Source: Mallotus nudiflorus | Lineage: Eukaryota; Streptophyta; Magnoliopsida; Malpighiales; Euphorbiaceae | Length of the DNA: 64,000 nt | Direction of reading: 5' to 3' | Assembly: GCA_947683625.1 (NCBI GenBank) | Contig: CANTUR010000112.1 | Location: 1,116,501-1,180,500, forward strand | Shown here: in pieces, positions 1-13,451 of the stretch | Numbering within the stretch: the first letter of the stretch is position 1 | Layout: every line of letters begins with the position of its first letter | Notes under the pieces: model-generated | What the model was told of the DNA's origin: nothing | Seen by the model: only the letters and a program-made list of their open reading frames with translations | Database searches by the model: none | Translations under genes and position numbers: made by a program

Positions 1-211
1 TCCATGTTTGAGTATTACTATATATATAGCCCTACATCCCTCACAATGGGACATCTCATTCTCACACATTCAAGCTATCTTACATTCTCCTTACTTCTAT
101 TCTCTAACTTAGGCATCAGAGTGTTCGTGGGGATCCTCCCCACCTCTCACCTTACTTTTTGTTCGTGCTTTACAGGACGCCTAGCTCAAGAGTTCCAGAA
201 ATCAATTATCA
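1..211 (+). repeat. 3' part of a Tat-type gypsy LTR (truncated by the window edge)
   Basis: Bases about 85-211 match the 3' end of the LTR at about 58,460-58,584: both contain the stretch CTTAGGCATCA, then GTGGGGATCCTCC, then CTCAAGAGTTC, and both end in TTATCA. No primer-binding site follows at 212, so this is either a solo LTR or the 3' LTR of a plus-oriented element lying to the left of the window. An 84-codon ORF over it has no recognisable protein similarity. Confidence 0.7.
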
Positions 212-1586
212 ATAACTTAAAATTAATTAATAAAGAAAAAAAAGAAAAAAATATTTAAAAAGAAAATAAAACTTTAAATTACAATATATTTTGGAGTTAA
301 AATTTTTTACACGTCACTTTGGGATATAATCAATTTCACCTTATACAAAGAGAATGAGGAAAAATAATTTCTCTTCAATTATCTTCCATCTCTATTAACT
401 TTTAATAGCCAAATAACACAATAGCTAATTTTCCTCCAATTCCCTTCCTTTCCCCTAATATTCCTTTCAATCCATGCATAGTATTAGTGAAGGTCTCATT
501 ATAGTATCTTACTTTTTGTGAATGTCTCATCATAAAAATGTGTCAAATATGCAAATGTCACATCATAAAAATGTAACAAGTGACATTATGTCATATAAGT
601 GTAATATATGGTGACACATCAAATGTCATGACATACCGGGTAGTCAAATTTAGTTATAAATCAGGTGCACTTCATTAATAATAAAAGAAATGTAAAAAAA
701 AGTTATATTATATCTTAAACGTTAGATATTTTATTATTATTTGATTAAAAAAATATTAAAAAATTTTGTGTTACATTTTAAATATTAGATACATTAATAG
801 TACCATTAGTGCAAATAATCTCTTTAACTGTATAAACTACATAATACGCTTATAAAATTTTTATTTTATTAAAACTACTTAAATAACATATTTAAATTAT
901 TTTATTTTATTTTAATACTAAAATAATTACACAAAAAAGATATATTTATATACAATCTGCCCATTTCGCAAGTTCACTACTAGATCGTTCCGTACTGTTT
1001 TTTAAACATAATATATGCAACAGTTTGTAGATGATGCAAGCATTATGCCTAATTGATTAAATGCAAAATCCTGAAATGCAAAAGTAATCATATTACAGAG
1101 TAAAAGGGAAAGATATTTTTAAAAAAATAAGAAAGGCCAATTGGGTGTGGAATTGGTAGGCATTACATGAGTTTTTACACTTTACACACAATCAGCAAAT
1201 TTTTGCTTACAAGTTAAGTAAAATCAAAAACCAATATGAAAAAAAATCTGCAAAATCTTGGGAAAAAATTTTTGCTTTTAGCTTTCCCAATCAAGGAGAA
1301 TATTCTCCTCTTTTTCACCTATCAATCAAATCCTTATGTAGCCCTTTCTGATCCAATTTTCCTTAATCCATGTGAGGACATGGGTTTTCTTCTTCCCCAT
1401 CTTCGCTTTTCTACTTTTCTAAGCCTTCTCTTCTGCTTTTCTCCACCCTCTCTTGCTCATCTCTACAGAGCAAAAAAAAATGATAATAATAATAATAATA
1501 ATAATAAACATTAAGGAGGAAAAAAAATTCTCCCCTTTTTCCTTTTTGCTATTTAGCTTTTAGTAATCTACTGCTTATTAGTCAGA
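212..1586. other. AT-rich intergenic stretch with no gene seen
   Basis: This stretch is long A and T runs with short ATA and TTA repeats. No ORF in it has recognisable protein content; the 92-codon ORF at 1,236-1,514 ends in an AAT microsatellite. The last few hundred bases before 1,587 probably include the 3' untranslated region of the minus-strand LEA_2 gene, but no poly(A) signal could be fixed with confidence. Confidence 0.5.
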
Positions 1587-4500
1587 TCAAACATTTAAGC
1601 CATCAAATCCACAATCCTTTGATGTTAGAGACTGCTTCCTTGGACTAATTGCTATTGCGCAGTTCACTGATACCTGTCCACAAGAACAACTCTAATTACA
1701 TGAAAATTCAAGAGAAAATGAAAATTGGGTTCAACCCAATAAAAAAAACCAACAAAAGATACCGAAAACCAAGAAAATAGAAAGGATTTTTATAAGTTTC
1801 TAGCAATTGTGGGGAATGGATTTTCATTTTTGTTAGTGTATTTTGTTTTCATTGTTTGGTGGTTGTTTTGTTTATTTTTGTCAAAAAAGCAAAGATGGAA
1901 ATTTCAAATGCACAGTGAAATAAAGGAAAATAAATGGGTTTTGCAACAACTTCCCAAGCGAGTGGTGTTCACGCGCTAATTATTGCCCGCAGAAGAAAGG
2001 TTACATTTTTGGATTCCTACCTAACATGTCCTATTGCATTTTATTACTATTTTTACTGTGATATAACAGTACATTTTCATTCCAACAATTTGAAGCTACC
2101 ACAATATTGCAGGACCAGTAGCTTCAAGTGTTATATCTTGAAAATCTAATGCAAATGATATTTCCATGGTGAAATATTATTATTCAGCAGAGGTGCAAAA
2201 ATGCGCACCAAGTACATGGATTCGGTGTGCAAGTGCAATTGTTTGCTGCAAATATAAGTTTTCTGCAGTGAGAATTCATATTCCACAGTAAAAATAAGGG
2301 CGCTGAATCCATGAAATTTAAATCTTGGCAAAAAAAATTTAGTTCAACTATTGAAATCTGCTCATTCAAGATCAAGAATGAGTAGCATTTCAATACAACA
2401 GAATTATCCCAATGCCAAGTAGTATCACTACACATTGAATGAAAAGGATCCTCAACATAAATATAATTATAGGGACAGCCAATATAGTAATTGACTGGAG
2501 TCAAGTACTGAAATCCAAAATATGGAAGATGCCACATTGATCCATTTTTACAAGAACCCCCAAGAGGTGATTAAGTGAGAAACTATCAACAGTTTCAGGC
2601 CCAACCAAACATTGGATCCCATATATATAATACCTCTTGTGGCCCCAAAAAGTCACAACAAATTCACATGCTAAGAAAATGAACCAGTACCTTTTTTTTT
2701 TCCTTCTTCCCTACAGCCTAAATTTGAGGAATGCAGTTTGACATTTGTTACCATAAAGCAAACAATGCATTCTCATTTTACCATCGTACATTGTGTTGCT
2801 ATCCCTAGCCATCCAAAAAAGAGACTATTGATGATACATTTATAAAAGCACACGCTAATCAGTTACTAATGTCCAAAATCTAGTAAAACATCATAAAATC
2901 CAAATGGGAACCTAGCCATGCAAGAATCAAGGATCATCCTTCTCCCAAATTACTGGGTATCAGTCAAATAGAAACCATTCAATGTTCATGGCTTCATGCA
3001 GTCACACTAAATACAAGAAATACACACTAACTGAAAAAAAAAAAAAAAACACAAGCACACCACAAGTAGATACTAGCAAACAGGAAGACATAACGGGTGG
3101 GTCAGGCTAGGATAAGTTCACAGGCGAATGAAAAATACGCGCCAGCAATGGTAAAAAAACACAAACAGGAAAATGAAACTGTTGTTGAAGATAGCTTTTA
3201 TCGCACATTGCCTCCACAGGATTGGTGGTGCATTTCAAGAAAGTGCTTGAAAAGAAAGCCATTTATTTAAGAACAGTAATTAATTAGCATTAGCGGTCAT
3301 CAACTCTAAAATTATTAAAGTTAAAGAATTGGCTCTTAAGTAAACTTTTTTTTATGCTTTTATAAAAGGAACACACATTGAAAAGACAGTATTAAGGCAT
3401 AAAGAAATCCAAAGATTCACTAATTTCTTAGAGGATGAGAGGCCAAAATAAGCAAACCACATGAGGGCCACCAACACAAATGCACCGAAAAACCAAGGGC
3501 AAATATACAAATAGAGTAAACCGTGAGGGCAAATGAGCAAGAATATCCAAAGTATCCAAGAAAAAAACATCCACTCCTAGAATTAAAACCGAGCGCACGT
3601 TAGCAGACACAGTAATTAATGATAGTGCACGTTAGCAACAGAAGGGCCTAACTATGGCAAGAGTGATACAGAAAATGTGGGTTTCTCCAGCTTAAACAGA
3701 ACCGACAAAGCCTACCACAGCACTACGGCAACTGGGAAAATAAATACACAAAAATAAAACCCATTTTCTGAAGAGAAGTTTGCCAAAACAGAGAAGAAAA
3801 TAAGTAAAAATCAAGAAAACCCACAAAAATGCAAAATTCAGAATACATGAAAGAAATGAGAAATGGGCATGAATTGAAATGGGAATCAAAATCAAAATAG
3901 CAAGAAAGGAACCCATAAGCAGAAAAGAAAAAATTAGTTAGCAACTGACAAATTCTACGCCAAGAAAAGAACCCATATCAAGAATTTTTTTCTTTTTTTA
4001 AGAAAAACGCAAAATTAGAAATGGAGAATGCTGGGTATATAATGCAAGAAAATGGGTAGAGAAGAAACTGACAAACCTGAACACCAGGAGAATCAAAATC
4101 AAGGACACGGATCTTAGCACCAACTTCACCCAGAACACGAAGCTCAACTCTATCATTCAAAGAAGCATCTCTAATCAAATCAGCAGCATTAGCTTGCATC
4201 AAGCTGTAACGATCAACAGAGATAGTAGCTTCCACTTGTCTTTCACTGTGAGCTTCTTGATAAAACCCAGGAACAGAAGCTTTACCCAAAGGAATCCCAT
4301 GGTACATAACAGTAAACCTAGACTCACCATACTTGATCCCAACTTTATTTGGGTTAACGGCGGTGAACAGCATGTGGATTGTTAAAGAAAGTGAAGCGGT
4401 GGCGGTATTTACGGTGGTGGGGTCGACAGAAGCAGTTGGGTTAGAGGCAGAAATGCCCATATATTGAACACCCACTTGCTGGAGATCGAACTGAGGCTTT

Positions 4501-4757
4501 TTGGGCTTCACTGCGAGGATAATGATGAGGAAGATAGCGAGCACAAGCAGAGCTAGAAAGGAGAAGAGAAGGAAGAGACAGCAGCAGCAGCCTTTTAATG
4601 ATGCTGACGAGGAGGAATGCGACGCGCTTGGATAATATGGATGGTGGCTGTGGTGGTGGTGGTTGTTGTTGGAAGTGGCCGCCGGTGGACGGTGATGAGG
4701 TCTATGCTCGCCGTTGTGAGCGGCGGTCGGTGGTGATTGTGGCGGTGGTGGCGGCAT
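1587..4757 (-). CDS. LEA_2 / NDR1-HIN1-like membrane protein, two exons
   Basis: Exon 1 is 4757-4077 (227 codons) and exon 2 is 1673-1587 (28 codons plus TGA), giving 255 aa. The intron 4076-1674 starts GTTTGT and ends ACAG, phase 0. Residues 1-55 are Pro/His/Ser-rich and cytosolic-like. A Cys cluster (57-60) leads into one hydrophobic segment (about 57-83). A LEA_2 domain (about 120-250) follows, with VNPNKVGIKY near 134-143. Exon 2 supplies the conserved end SPRKQSLTSKDCGFDGLNV, typical of this family. The family comprises plasma-membrane or endomembrane-anchored proteins, several of them linked to pathogen or stress responses; the role of this member is not known. The ATG is the first one in frame and follows a stop-rich leader. 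The ORF running past 4077 to 3978 is intron read-through. Family call is strong; exact function is not. Confidence 0.9.
1674..4076 (-). other. Long intron of the LEA_2 gene
   Basis: This 2.4-kb intron has donor GTTTGT at 4076-4071 and acceptor ACAG at 1677-1674. Several 60-117 codon ORFs lie in it on the minus strand (2,146-2,537 and 3,352-3,944), but none resembles a known protein and they are rich in codons expected from T-rich intron sequence. I see no transposon ends inside it. Confidence 0.75.
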
Positions 4758-6276
4758 TTTGGGAAGAGGAAAAGAGTGAGTATGTGAGAGTGTCAGAGTG
4801 AGTCCACTTTGCTTGACAGATAAATAATGTAATGAGATAGAATATAATAAATGGAAAAATATAGAGCTACATAATAATATTTTAGCATTATGGCCAAAAA
4901 AAAAAATTTAGCATTGTTATTATGCATTATGAATTTATTATTTTTCTTTTTTTATATAATAAAGCGATTTGAACTTAGATTTTTTATTTTTTTATATATT
5001 AATATAAATTTTAAGTTTAATTAAATTAATTTTTATTGATTTATTTTAATAATTATTGTGTTATTTTTAATATTTTTAAAAAATATTTTTAAAAATAAAT
5101 AGTTTTTTATTTTTATTTTCTAGTTGCTAAAAAAAATAAATTTCATAATTATGAATATTATACCTCTTCTAGTTAAATATGATTTAAACAAAGTGATTGA
5201 GAGGTTATTATAGTTCTAATCAGATTAATTAAGAATTAATGAAATTTAAATATCAATAATTTAAATTAAAAAAATTTTAACAAAGATTTACTTTTGTTAT
5301 AGGAGGCTGTTGCTCCAACTAGACTTAATGAGTTGAAATTATAATTTTACTCTATAATTTTTTATAAAATTGAATGACGCTTTTCCACGTTTGTTGTTTT
5401 AATAATTTTACAATTAAATTTAATCAAGTAATAAATAGGAAACTAAATTTTTGTTCAGACATAAGCTTAGTATTTTTTAACAAATTCAGTAACAAAGTAA
5501 TTCTCTGTCTGAATTTCATAACAATTTTTTTTTTCTTTACGAATAGCACCAAATGCAATATCAATTTTCTCCTTATTTTAATATAGCAAAAATAGTAATC
5601 TATTTTTGAATTATTATAACAATTACCGATTAATTGGAATTGATTTACGAGATGGCGTTATCTGAAGTTTTAACTTCTTGTTTGATCTTTGCCTCGCTGA
5701 AAGTTCAATTGATCAAAATCTATGAATGTGGTTGAAAATAGCTTTTGTTCTTATAAAATGTTGATCTTAGATAAATTCCATTTATAATAATAATAACAAT
5801 ATTTATAAATAGAAATATTAAAAAAAAATTCTTACTTCTGGCTATTGTAAAGGAATAGGATAATTAAATCAAAAGTCTGTTTCACTGAACAGTTGTTGGC
5901 AGCCTAATTGGACGAATATGAACACACGCACAAAAAAATGTTTTTTTTTTTTTAAATATAAGATAAAAAAATATTGATAAAACACGTAAATATTAAGAAT
6001 ATAAGGATGTATAAATATTAAAAATATAATTATTTTAAATTTTTAATTTATATAAATGTTAAAAGCACTTTTATAATTATTTTATTTTTTATAGAGTACA
6101 TTTTATTTTATTTTATTATTAATTACCATTTAATAATACAATACACTTTTATCAATAATAATAAAAGTAAACTGAAACTAAAGTATATAATAAATAAAAT
6201 AACCTTATAAAAAAATATCTATTTAAATAAATATTCAATTATTTGGATTATTTGTTTAAAATTTCTTTAAGCAGCA

Positions 6277-6314
<38 letters not shown>

Positions 6315-8099
6315 TATTTTGATTTGGATGTCTTTGTGCTTTTCTTTTCTATTTGATTTTAAAAAATTTTCTTTTTAATTTGCTTTCTCTTAATTTAGTC
6401 ATCTTTTTTTCTTTCATTGGTATTAATTTTTTTTCCCTAAAATATCTAAGAGAAACGTGTTTCTAGCATAGATAAAAAAATTTTTTTAATAATTTGAGAA
6501 AAAGGCTTTGAGACGTATGAAACATACAAAAACGCGAACATTTTAAAGTAGTTGTTAGCTAATATTTGGTAAAATCGCTATTGTTATTTATATGTTTCAT
6601 GACTATTATAAATATTAATTAAATTTTTTAAAATTATAAAATATTACGGTCACTATTATTTATTATTTATTTGTTCAACTCTTAATACATAAAAATATGT
6701 ATTGAAAAATAGATCTATAAATATAAAATTTGAAATATGAATAAAAATGCAATCATATAGTAAATTTGGATTTTTTTTTAAAAAAGTTGCTCAAAAAATT
6801 AAATAAAAATATAAAAAATTATATTATAAAAATATAGTTGTTAGTTTTATTTTAAATATGTAAAAATAATTAAACAAGTATAATAGATAAGGAGTGATGA
6901 AGAAATTATATTTAAATAAATGGACATTGTTCATGAAAAGTTGGAAATTAAAACTAATTTGTATGTTCAATCCAACAAGTGCCTGAGTAGGCTTAGGGCT
7001 TGTAATTTTTTATTTAGAAATAAAACCAAAAGATTACTTAATTCAGTAGGAAAACTTTGATGTAGTATTAGTGTCATTTTGCTTTTGCTAACTCCATATT
7101 AGCAACATCACCTAAACAACTATTTTAATGGCACAAAGCATTAAAAACAAAAAATACCTTCGAATACTGACGTGGCTTTGAACTGTACACCATAATATTA
7201 ATTAAGAATTTTTCTTTTTTCTTTTTTTTAATAAAAAAAAGGTTATTTTAGCGAGAAATTGCCCAATGACTCAGTTCATATCTTATATTTGGATAATATT
7301 TATTTAAAAAAAAAAACAAAAGATGATCCTTTTTTATCTAAGATTCTGGTACAGTCCATTGGTTTTTCATAATAACCAATGATTTTAACTCAAGCTTCAT
7401 AGTTTAACACGATTCCAATTGGGCATATTATAAATCAAAATCACAAACCCTTGATTTCTTAGGCAATTTGGCTTTTCTTTTTTTTTTTTCACTTTTTACA
7501 AAAATAAAGAAAAAGAGATTGAAAGGGTTGGTGCATGCACATCTTCAGAGGCACTAAAAGTTGCCTGAAACTGAGGTTGGCAATTGCTTTGCCATCATTT
7601 TATACCAGGCCAAACTACTTATGTCACCAATGGTTCACTAATAGACCAAGTCTTTTTGGTTTTTTTGGTCCCCTCAAAAAAAAAAGATAACGTTGGAAAG
7701 TAGACTGGGGCAGCCCAGCCCAAATGCTTGGTACACTACCAAGAAAATTGTACTAGCAAAAAGTAACAGGAAGAAAGTGGAGCTAGTGCCCAAAAATTTC
7801 ATGTCACATGGAGTTTTGGGGCTATGCATTGCATCACCAATTGATCTTTAGCTGTATTTATCAGGACAATCACTTCTTTTATTTCTGTCCTTTTTCTAAG
7901 AGAATTCCCCTAAAAAATTGTAACAAGACAAGTTATTTTCCTGTAATATATATATATATATATATTATTTTTCGATAAACACAATCCATTAGGACTAAAA
8001 ATGGAGAGCACAAGATCAATAGACCATTTTTTTACCCTAATACAGAACTAAACAAGAACTTGAGCAAAGACACAGAAAAAGCAGAAGTGTAATGGCTAT
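4758..8099. other. AT-rich intergenic region, including the LEA_2 promoter side
   Basis: The first hundred or so bases upstream of 4,757 must hold the leader and promoter of the LEA_2 gene; an AT-rich TATA-like stretch lies at about 4,840-4,850 in minus orientation. The rest is A/T runs with an (AAT)n microsatellite at about 6,277-6,312 and a (TA)n tract at about 7,949-7,966. No coding sequence or transposon end was recognised. Confidence 0.5.
6277..6312. repeat. (AAT)n microsatellite
   Basis: About twelve uninterrupted AAT units can be read directly. This is a simple sequence repeat in intergenic DNA. Confidence 0.85.
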
Positions 8100-8710
8100 G
8101 TATTGTGAGCCTTAAATATAATGCTTAATCATTTCCACGCAAAGTACAATCTAATCTTACAATTTTTTGCCTTCTATATCCAACTCCCACTTCAAACCAT
8201 CCAATTTAGGTCCAAGCAACAGAAGTCACTCTTCTGCTGCCATAGGTGGCCACTTTCAACTAAGACCGAGCAGGTTTCCATGGGATACGTTATATATTTG
8301 CACAGCCAATAGTAATAAACACAAAGCAAGTTTAAAGTAAACACTCATCTGAAGAAATGATTCAGAATGCTACAAAGTTCATCACTAACAAATTATAAGA
8401 TGATCTGAATCGCAATAACAGCTTGATGATGAGAAATACATCAGTGAACTGAGTCTTAACATGACTGAAAATTCCTCTATTTAACAGGCAGTACAATTCA
8501 GCAGTTCATACCAAATGAATAAAAACCATTAACAAACAAACTAGTTACCCTAAATGCATGACAAACATAAAAAATATAACAAAGGACAAGGTCAATTAAA
8601 AAAAGCGCCTGCTAAAACACATGCAAATAGCAAGTAGCAAACAAAATGCACAATAGACCTAGTGAAAGGAATAACCTGACTTAGAGGGTGTAAATGTATG
8701 CCTTCTACCA
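8100..8710 (-). other. Likely 3' flank or 3' UTR of the pinin-like gene
   Basis: These bases follow the pinin stop codon in the minus direction. Nothing coding was seen. The sequence is less A/T-monotonous than the intergenic region further left, which fits transcribed untranslated sequence, but its end is not defined. Confidence 0.35.
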
Positions 8711-11700
8711 TTACCGGTCCACGTTATCAGGATGTGGGCTGATGCTACCAGCTTCTAGCTTGATTGTTTCATCACCCCTTCTGCCATTATCCTCAACATC
8801 TAGTACATCATCCATCATATCATCCTCCCCAACATTGATATCCTCCACTTCATCCTCTTCTTCATTGTTGCTTCCGCCAGGGATCTTTCTTGTCTTAGGA
8901 CCATGCTCCAACCTATGGGAGTCCAATTCTTTGTCCATTGTTTCCTGTAAGTTGGCATCATTGTTTGGCCTCCTTGCTTTCCTTGCATTTTGCCACCTTT
9001 CTAGTTCATTTTCAACATTGCCAAGATACTGCTCTGCAATCTGTTTCTGATATTCAGATAATTCCTCTCTCCTAGTAGTCTTCCATTCTGAAAATATCTG
9101 AAATGCAATGGACAGACATATTAAATATTCTTCAAAAATCTGACAGAAGTGGTTTTCCAAAACCTTCCACACCACTGCCCTTGCCCTAGCACATGCAGGG
9201 TAGCTCCTCACGCATTCACAAAATACAAAGGGGAGAAGGAATGGAGGAGGAGGGGGGCACAGGAACAAAGACATAGGTAGAACATGTCTCTTCAGAAAGA
9301 GAGGGGTGAGAATGTGATGTGGGGAAGATGATTGTTGAAACTTTCAACAGATGAAGCACAACTGCCCATCTTCCCCAGCCGGTGCTTTTCTTTTGCAGGG
9401 AACTCTTTCGGAAACAAAGTGCATTTGTTTGTAGCACAATGCCGATACACACATCCCTGCTAACTCCATAGAACTTGAATTTTGAAAAACATTTGCCAAC
9501 AAGGCAGCATGTGCCATCATGCAGACCAATTATCAAACCATTCTGCCTTTCCATAAATTGTAAGAGAACAATGTTGTTATAGCATCCAAAATGTTCACCC
9601 ACCCATCAGAACCACTTGGGAAGATGCCCAAATTACAAGACATGGCAGAAAACATACCTGTTCTTTGCGCTGCTCTAGCAGGGTAGCATCCTCATCTAAC
9701 GGCTTCTTTGGCAAGTAATAAATTGGAGGCTCTGCCTTAGTCCTGAAAAGTACATCATGCAAAAAATTAAAAGAGTCACAGATGACTGAAAAAATACTGA
9801 GTAATTCTACCTAAGATCCTGCAAAGCAGGAGCATCAACTTGTCAAAAGTTCCTTCAATGCTACTATGCACATGAATAGAAACTTATCTTTGTCTCAAAA
9901 AACTGTGAATATGGACACTTTTGGACCAAAGTTAAAAATAACCTGCAGCAAAAAGTGAGCAATAAAACAAATGTCAATGAGATTAATTACCAAATTTAGC
10001 AAGCATGGAAAATTATATGTTCAACGAAAGAAACAGACCTTATAAAATTGCAAAGTTTTCTATGGTGCTCACTCCACCGAAGAAACAGCAATTCCAATTT
10101 CTTCTCTTCTGTTTTGGCAGCAACACGTGCCCTGAGAGTCTGCTCCAGTAGAGGGAAAAAACAATGAAGAGAATAAGAATTAGGAAAGTGATCATTCACT
10201 TCATTACAAAGTAAAGAAAACCATTTTGGGGCCTTGTTAACACAACTATAATGTGTATATTTAAGAACAAACCAGATCTCTCCTCCTCTTCTCTGCAATT
10301 TGCTCACGCTCTTGCTGCCTCAACCTTTCACTTTCTTCACGTGCTCTTTGCTCGGCCTAAGGAAATTGTAAGCCATTAGCCATAAAGAAGGAACCACAAA
10401 ATGCTCAAAATGTTCCAAAAAGTTCGTAATTGGTGGGACTCCAAAGACATTCATAATTGCAAGGAAGAATCAATTTCGGAAACAAAAATCGTCCCACTGA
10501 AAAGACAAGCTGAAGAATGATAATTATCATTGGAATATTTATAGCTTAAAATTCTGAAGTGAAATATTAATTCTTACAGTAAGTGGAGCAAGAAATCATA
10601 TTTCTATTTCTAAAAGCAACCCTAGATGGAAATATAAAGAGAAACAGATTACTACTTCATGATTAGTGCTTTGTTTAGTCGTGGAACAATGCAAATAAAA
10701 GCTTTGCTTCAGAAAAGTGGGATTGGTATGAGATGATACACTCACTCTTTGCAAAGCATTTGACCTTTGTTTATATGCATCTGATTCTGAAAGTTTCACA
10801 TCATCTTTCCTGAATTTCTGCAACAGAACAATGAAAGGTGTAAGATATAACATATCATAGACACAAAAACAAGTTCATTTTAAAATTAGCAAGTCATACA
10901 AGAAATGGGAAAAACCATAAATGCAAAAGAATATTACATGTTCCACATATAAATAGATTTGCTAATGAAAATGTTCTTTATCGGAAAAAGAAAACATGGA
11001 TTTTCCTTGCAAATGTTTAAGAGGTCCAGATGCAAACAAGGCCACTTAAGTTAAGAACAGGTCATGCTGATTAACCACCATCAAAAGTAGAAGCTTTATG
11101 AATGCTTGGCTTTTGCTTTTAATTTTGAAATTGTGGATATTTATTCTTCAGTGCAGGCATGCAATGCCCCTTACTACATTACTTAGGCTTAAAGGTAAGA
11201 ACATTAGAAATTACAGGATGAATGAGCTTATATTGTTGTATGAGCATTCATAATCAAACATAATTGCTCATTAAAAGAATAATACCACAGTATATGAGTC
11301 TAGCTTCATCACTGATCAAGAAAAAACTATTAGCTAGAAACCACATCAGAGTTCGTTATTGTATAACTTTCAACCTCTAGTAAGTAAAAAAGATCAAGAA
11401 ATTTGTTTATATATACCTCCAAAGTACCTAAAAGTTGGCCCAGCATCCTTTTATTTCTGTTAACCAAGCTTGGATCCTCATTCTTTGGCAACACCCTAGG
11501 CACGTGCTCAATGACTGGAAAATCAGTTTCCTACAAATAAAATCCCAACATAAAAACTCTGATATATATCAACGAGAAAACAATCAGTAACAAGATAAGA
11601 ACTTAACACTTACCCTCTTTCCTGCTCTCCTGGACCAACCACCCCTTTGTAGGTTAGATGGCCTTTCATCACTTTGATCTTCTATTCTAGCCCCAACATT

Positions 11701-12640
11701 TTCTTCCGCATCAGTTGATTCGTTCTTCAAATCCTTTGTTGCATCATGATCCTCAACAATCTCTCCATCCTCCACCTTCATTGCCAAAATCTCAATTATA
11801 CATTTATTGGACAGGTTCAAATAATAGCATAGATTGTGGTAGAATAGCTCAACGGGCATCCCTACAGTTATTCACTCAAACTTATTGTACATAGACTATT
11901 ACTCATCATCAACAAAAGCAACTTACAACTTGGAATTTGAACAATTAAACTATAATAAAGTCTATTCCTTGAATTCCTCTAAACGAAAAATCCAAAATTA
12001 ACAAGCAGCGGTAATACAACTCAAAAGAAAAATGCAACAGAATACGTGGTATAAATTATTCATGCATCAAATGGACATAATCTACCTTTACAACGGCAGA
12101 CAGAAGCCGCCGTTTTGCAGGTGGCTGATCTTCTGTGTCATTCCTATCAGCCTGCAAATGAATCACAAAAACTAGCTAAGCCAAGAACCCAGTCTCAAAA
12201 TTCTCATGTTAAGAAAAGCTCAATTCAATAAAACTCTTGCACATGAAAAATTGTCCAAAGTAGTTAAACGGGCAACATAAGTAAGCTTTAAAACTGTAAT
12301 TAGAGAGGAAAATGGAGAAAACAACTCTTTAAAGCACTAATCAAGGAAAAAAATTACAGGTCGAAGAAGGCCTCTTTGCCGAGCACCATTAGCAGCATAG
12401 TTTCGAGGACCAGAACCAGAAAACCCTCCTCCTCCTCTTCGGAGTCCGCGAGGATCACGCAGCCGCTCTGTAATCTATAATAAACAAAACCCAGAAGCAG
12501 AAATTAACAGCTACCCACACAAATCATTAAACGCAATGCCTAGAGAATGAGATAGATACTTGGCGTTGCTGACGATGGAGCTCATCGATCTCTCGCTGGA
12601 GCTCCTCCTCAGTCTTCTCAATAGCTGCGCTGCTACCCAT
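8711..12640 (-). CDS. PNN: Pinin-like nuclear protein (pinin/SDK/memA family), ten exons
   Basis: Exons (minus): 12640-12560, 12474-12358, 12151-12086, 11775-11614, 11530-11417, 10817-10746, 10356-10273, 10139-10039, 9742-9658, 9097-8711. They total 1,269 nt, or 422 aa plus TAA, and every junction is GT-AG. The start MGSSAAIEKTEEELQREIDE and the following ITERLRDPRGLRR are the usual N-terminus. RNKRMLGQLLGTLEKF (about 167-182) opens the pinin domain. A charged coiled-coil (about 205-265) contains KKLELLFLRWSEHH, and EPPIYYLPKKPLDED (about 270-284) follows. The tail is strongly acidic. Pinin binds RNPS1-type factors and acts in nuclear speckles on pre-mRNA splicing and exon-junction complexes. 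Length and motif order match plant pinin proteins. No damage is visible, so this is probably a working housekeeping gene. Confidence 0.94.
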
Positions 12641-12900
12641 AGTTATGGGGCGGGTATTGGGTTACGCAGCAATTCGGGACTAGTTTTACGATGAAGAAAC
12701 AGAGATAAAATGCGTGCGGGTATTGGGAATGTGTCCCTCTTAAGTGTTTGAGTTTATGTCTCCGTGAGCTCGTTTCGCATTAAAATAAAACCCTTTCTGA
12801 GGCTTTGGGAAATTTTAGTGGCGTTCTTTATGAGGGCGTTTCACAGGAGTTTTAGCCCGAGCTCTACAAGCCCAACACCTTTCAAAGCAAATTATAACTT
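12641..12900 (-). promoter_or_regulatory. Promoter side of the pinin-like gene
   Basis: A telo-box type AAACCCT lies at 12,788-12,794 and a site-II type motif (TGGGCT read on the minus strand) at 12,869-12,874. In plants this pair is common upstream of housekeeping and ribosomal-protein genes. The transcription start is unknown, so the assignment rests on position and motifs only. Confidence 0.35.
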
Positions 12901-13451
12901 GCATCTTTGTTCATATTACAATATAGATAAGAGTTGTATTATATGTGAATCTTTTTATTTAACATTTTTTTTTAACTCTTCTTTCTCTTTTATCTTTTTT
13001 AACACACTTCTTCTTTTTCTCTCCCTTTTTCTTTTTTCCAATCATGATCCCTCCACGCTGTTTCTTTCTTTTCCTTTTCTCCAATCACGATCCCTCTTCA
13101 ATTTCTGCACTTTATTTTTTTCTGCATTTTTTTAGATTAGTGGCTGTTGCTTCTTCTTTTTCGAAATTTCTTTCAAATGGTTCAAAACTTAAAATCATAA
13201 CTTAAGCCAGAGATTGTGAATTTATGAAAAATACATATATGTTCAATAATTGCTTCTTCTTCTTCTTATTCTTTTTTTTATATATATATATATTTTATAT
13301 TATATTTTCATTGATTTTTTTGTATTTGTGTCATTTGTGCATACAAATTCATTGGTTATAACGTAAAGATTCATATGTTATTTATTGAAGTTCATGTGTT
13401 ATTAGATAAAAATTAAATTGAATGTGAACTTGCATGCCAAGTTCAATGAAT

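Noticed and set aside
3352..3944. Four overlapping minus-strand ORFs with hydrophobic translations
   Set aside because: They fall inside the LEA_2 intron, overlap each other in different frames and match no family. Phe/Leu/Cys-rich peptides are expected from T-rich sequence.
3978..4076. Extension of LEA_2 exon 1 to the first in-frame stop
   Set aside because: A good donor (CAG/GTTTGT) at 4,077/4,076 and a matching exon at 1,587-1,673 restore the conserved family C-terminus.
8694..9050. 118-codon plus-strand ORF rich in Ser
   Set aside because: It lies exactly opposite the acidic C-terminal exon of the pinin-like gene; the Ser runs are the complement of Asp/Glu codons.
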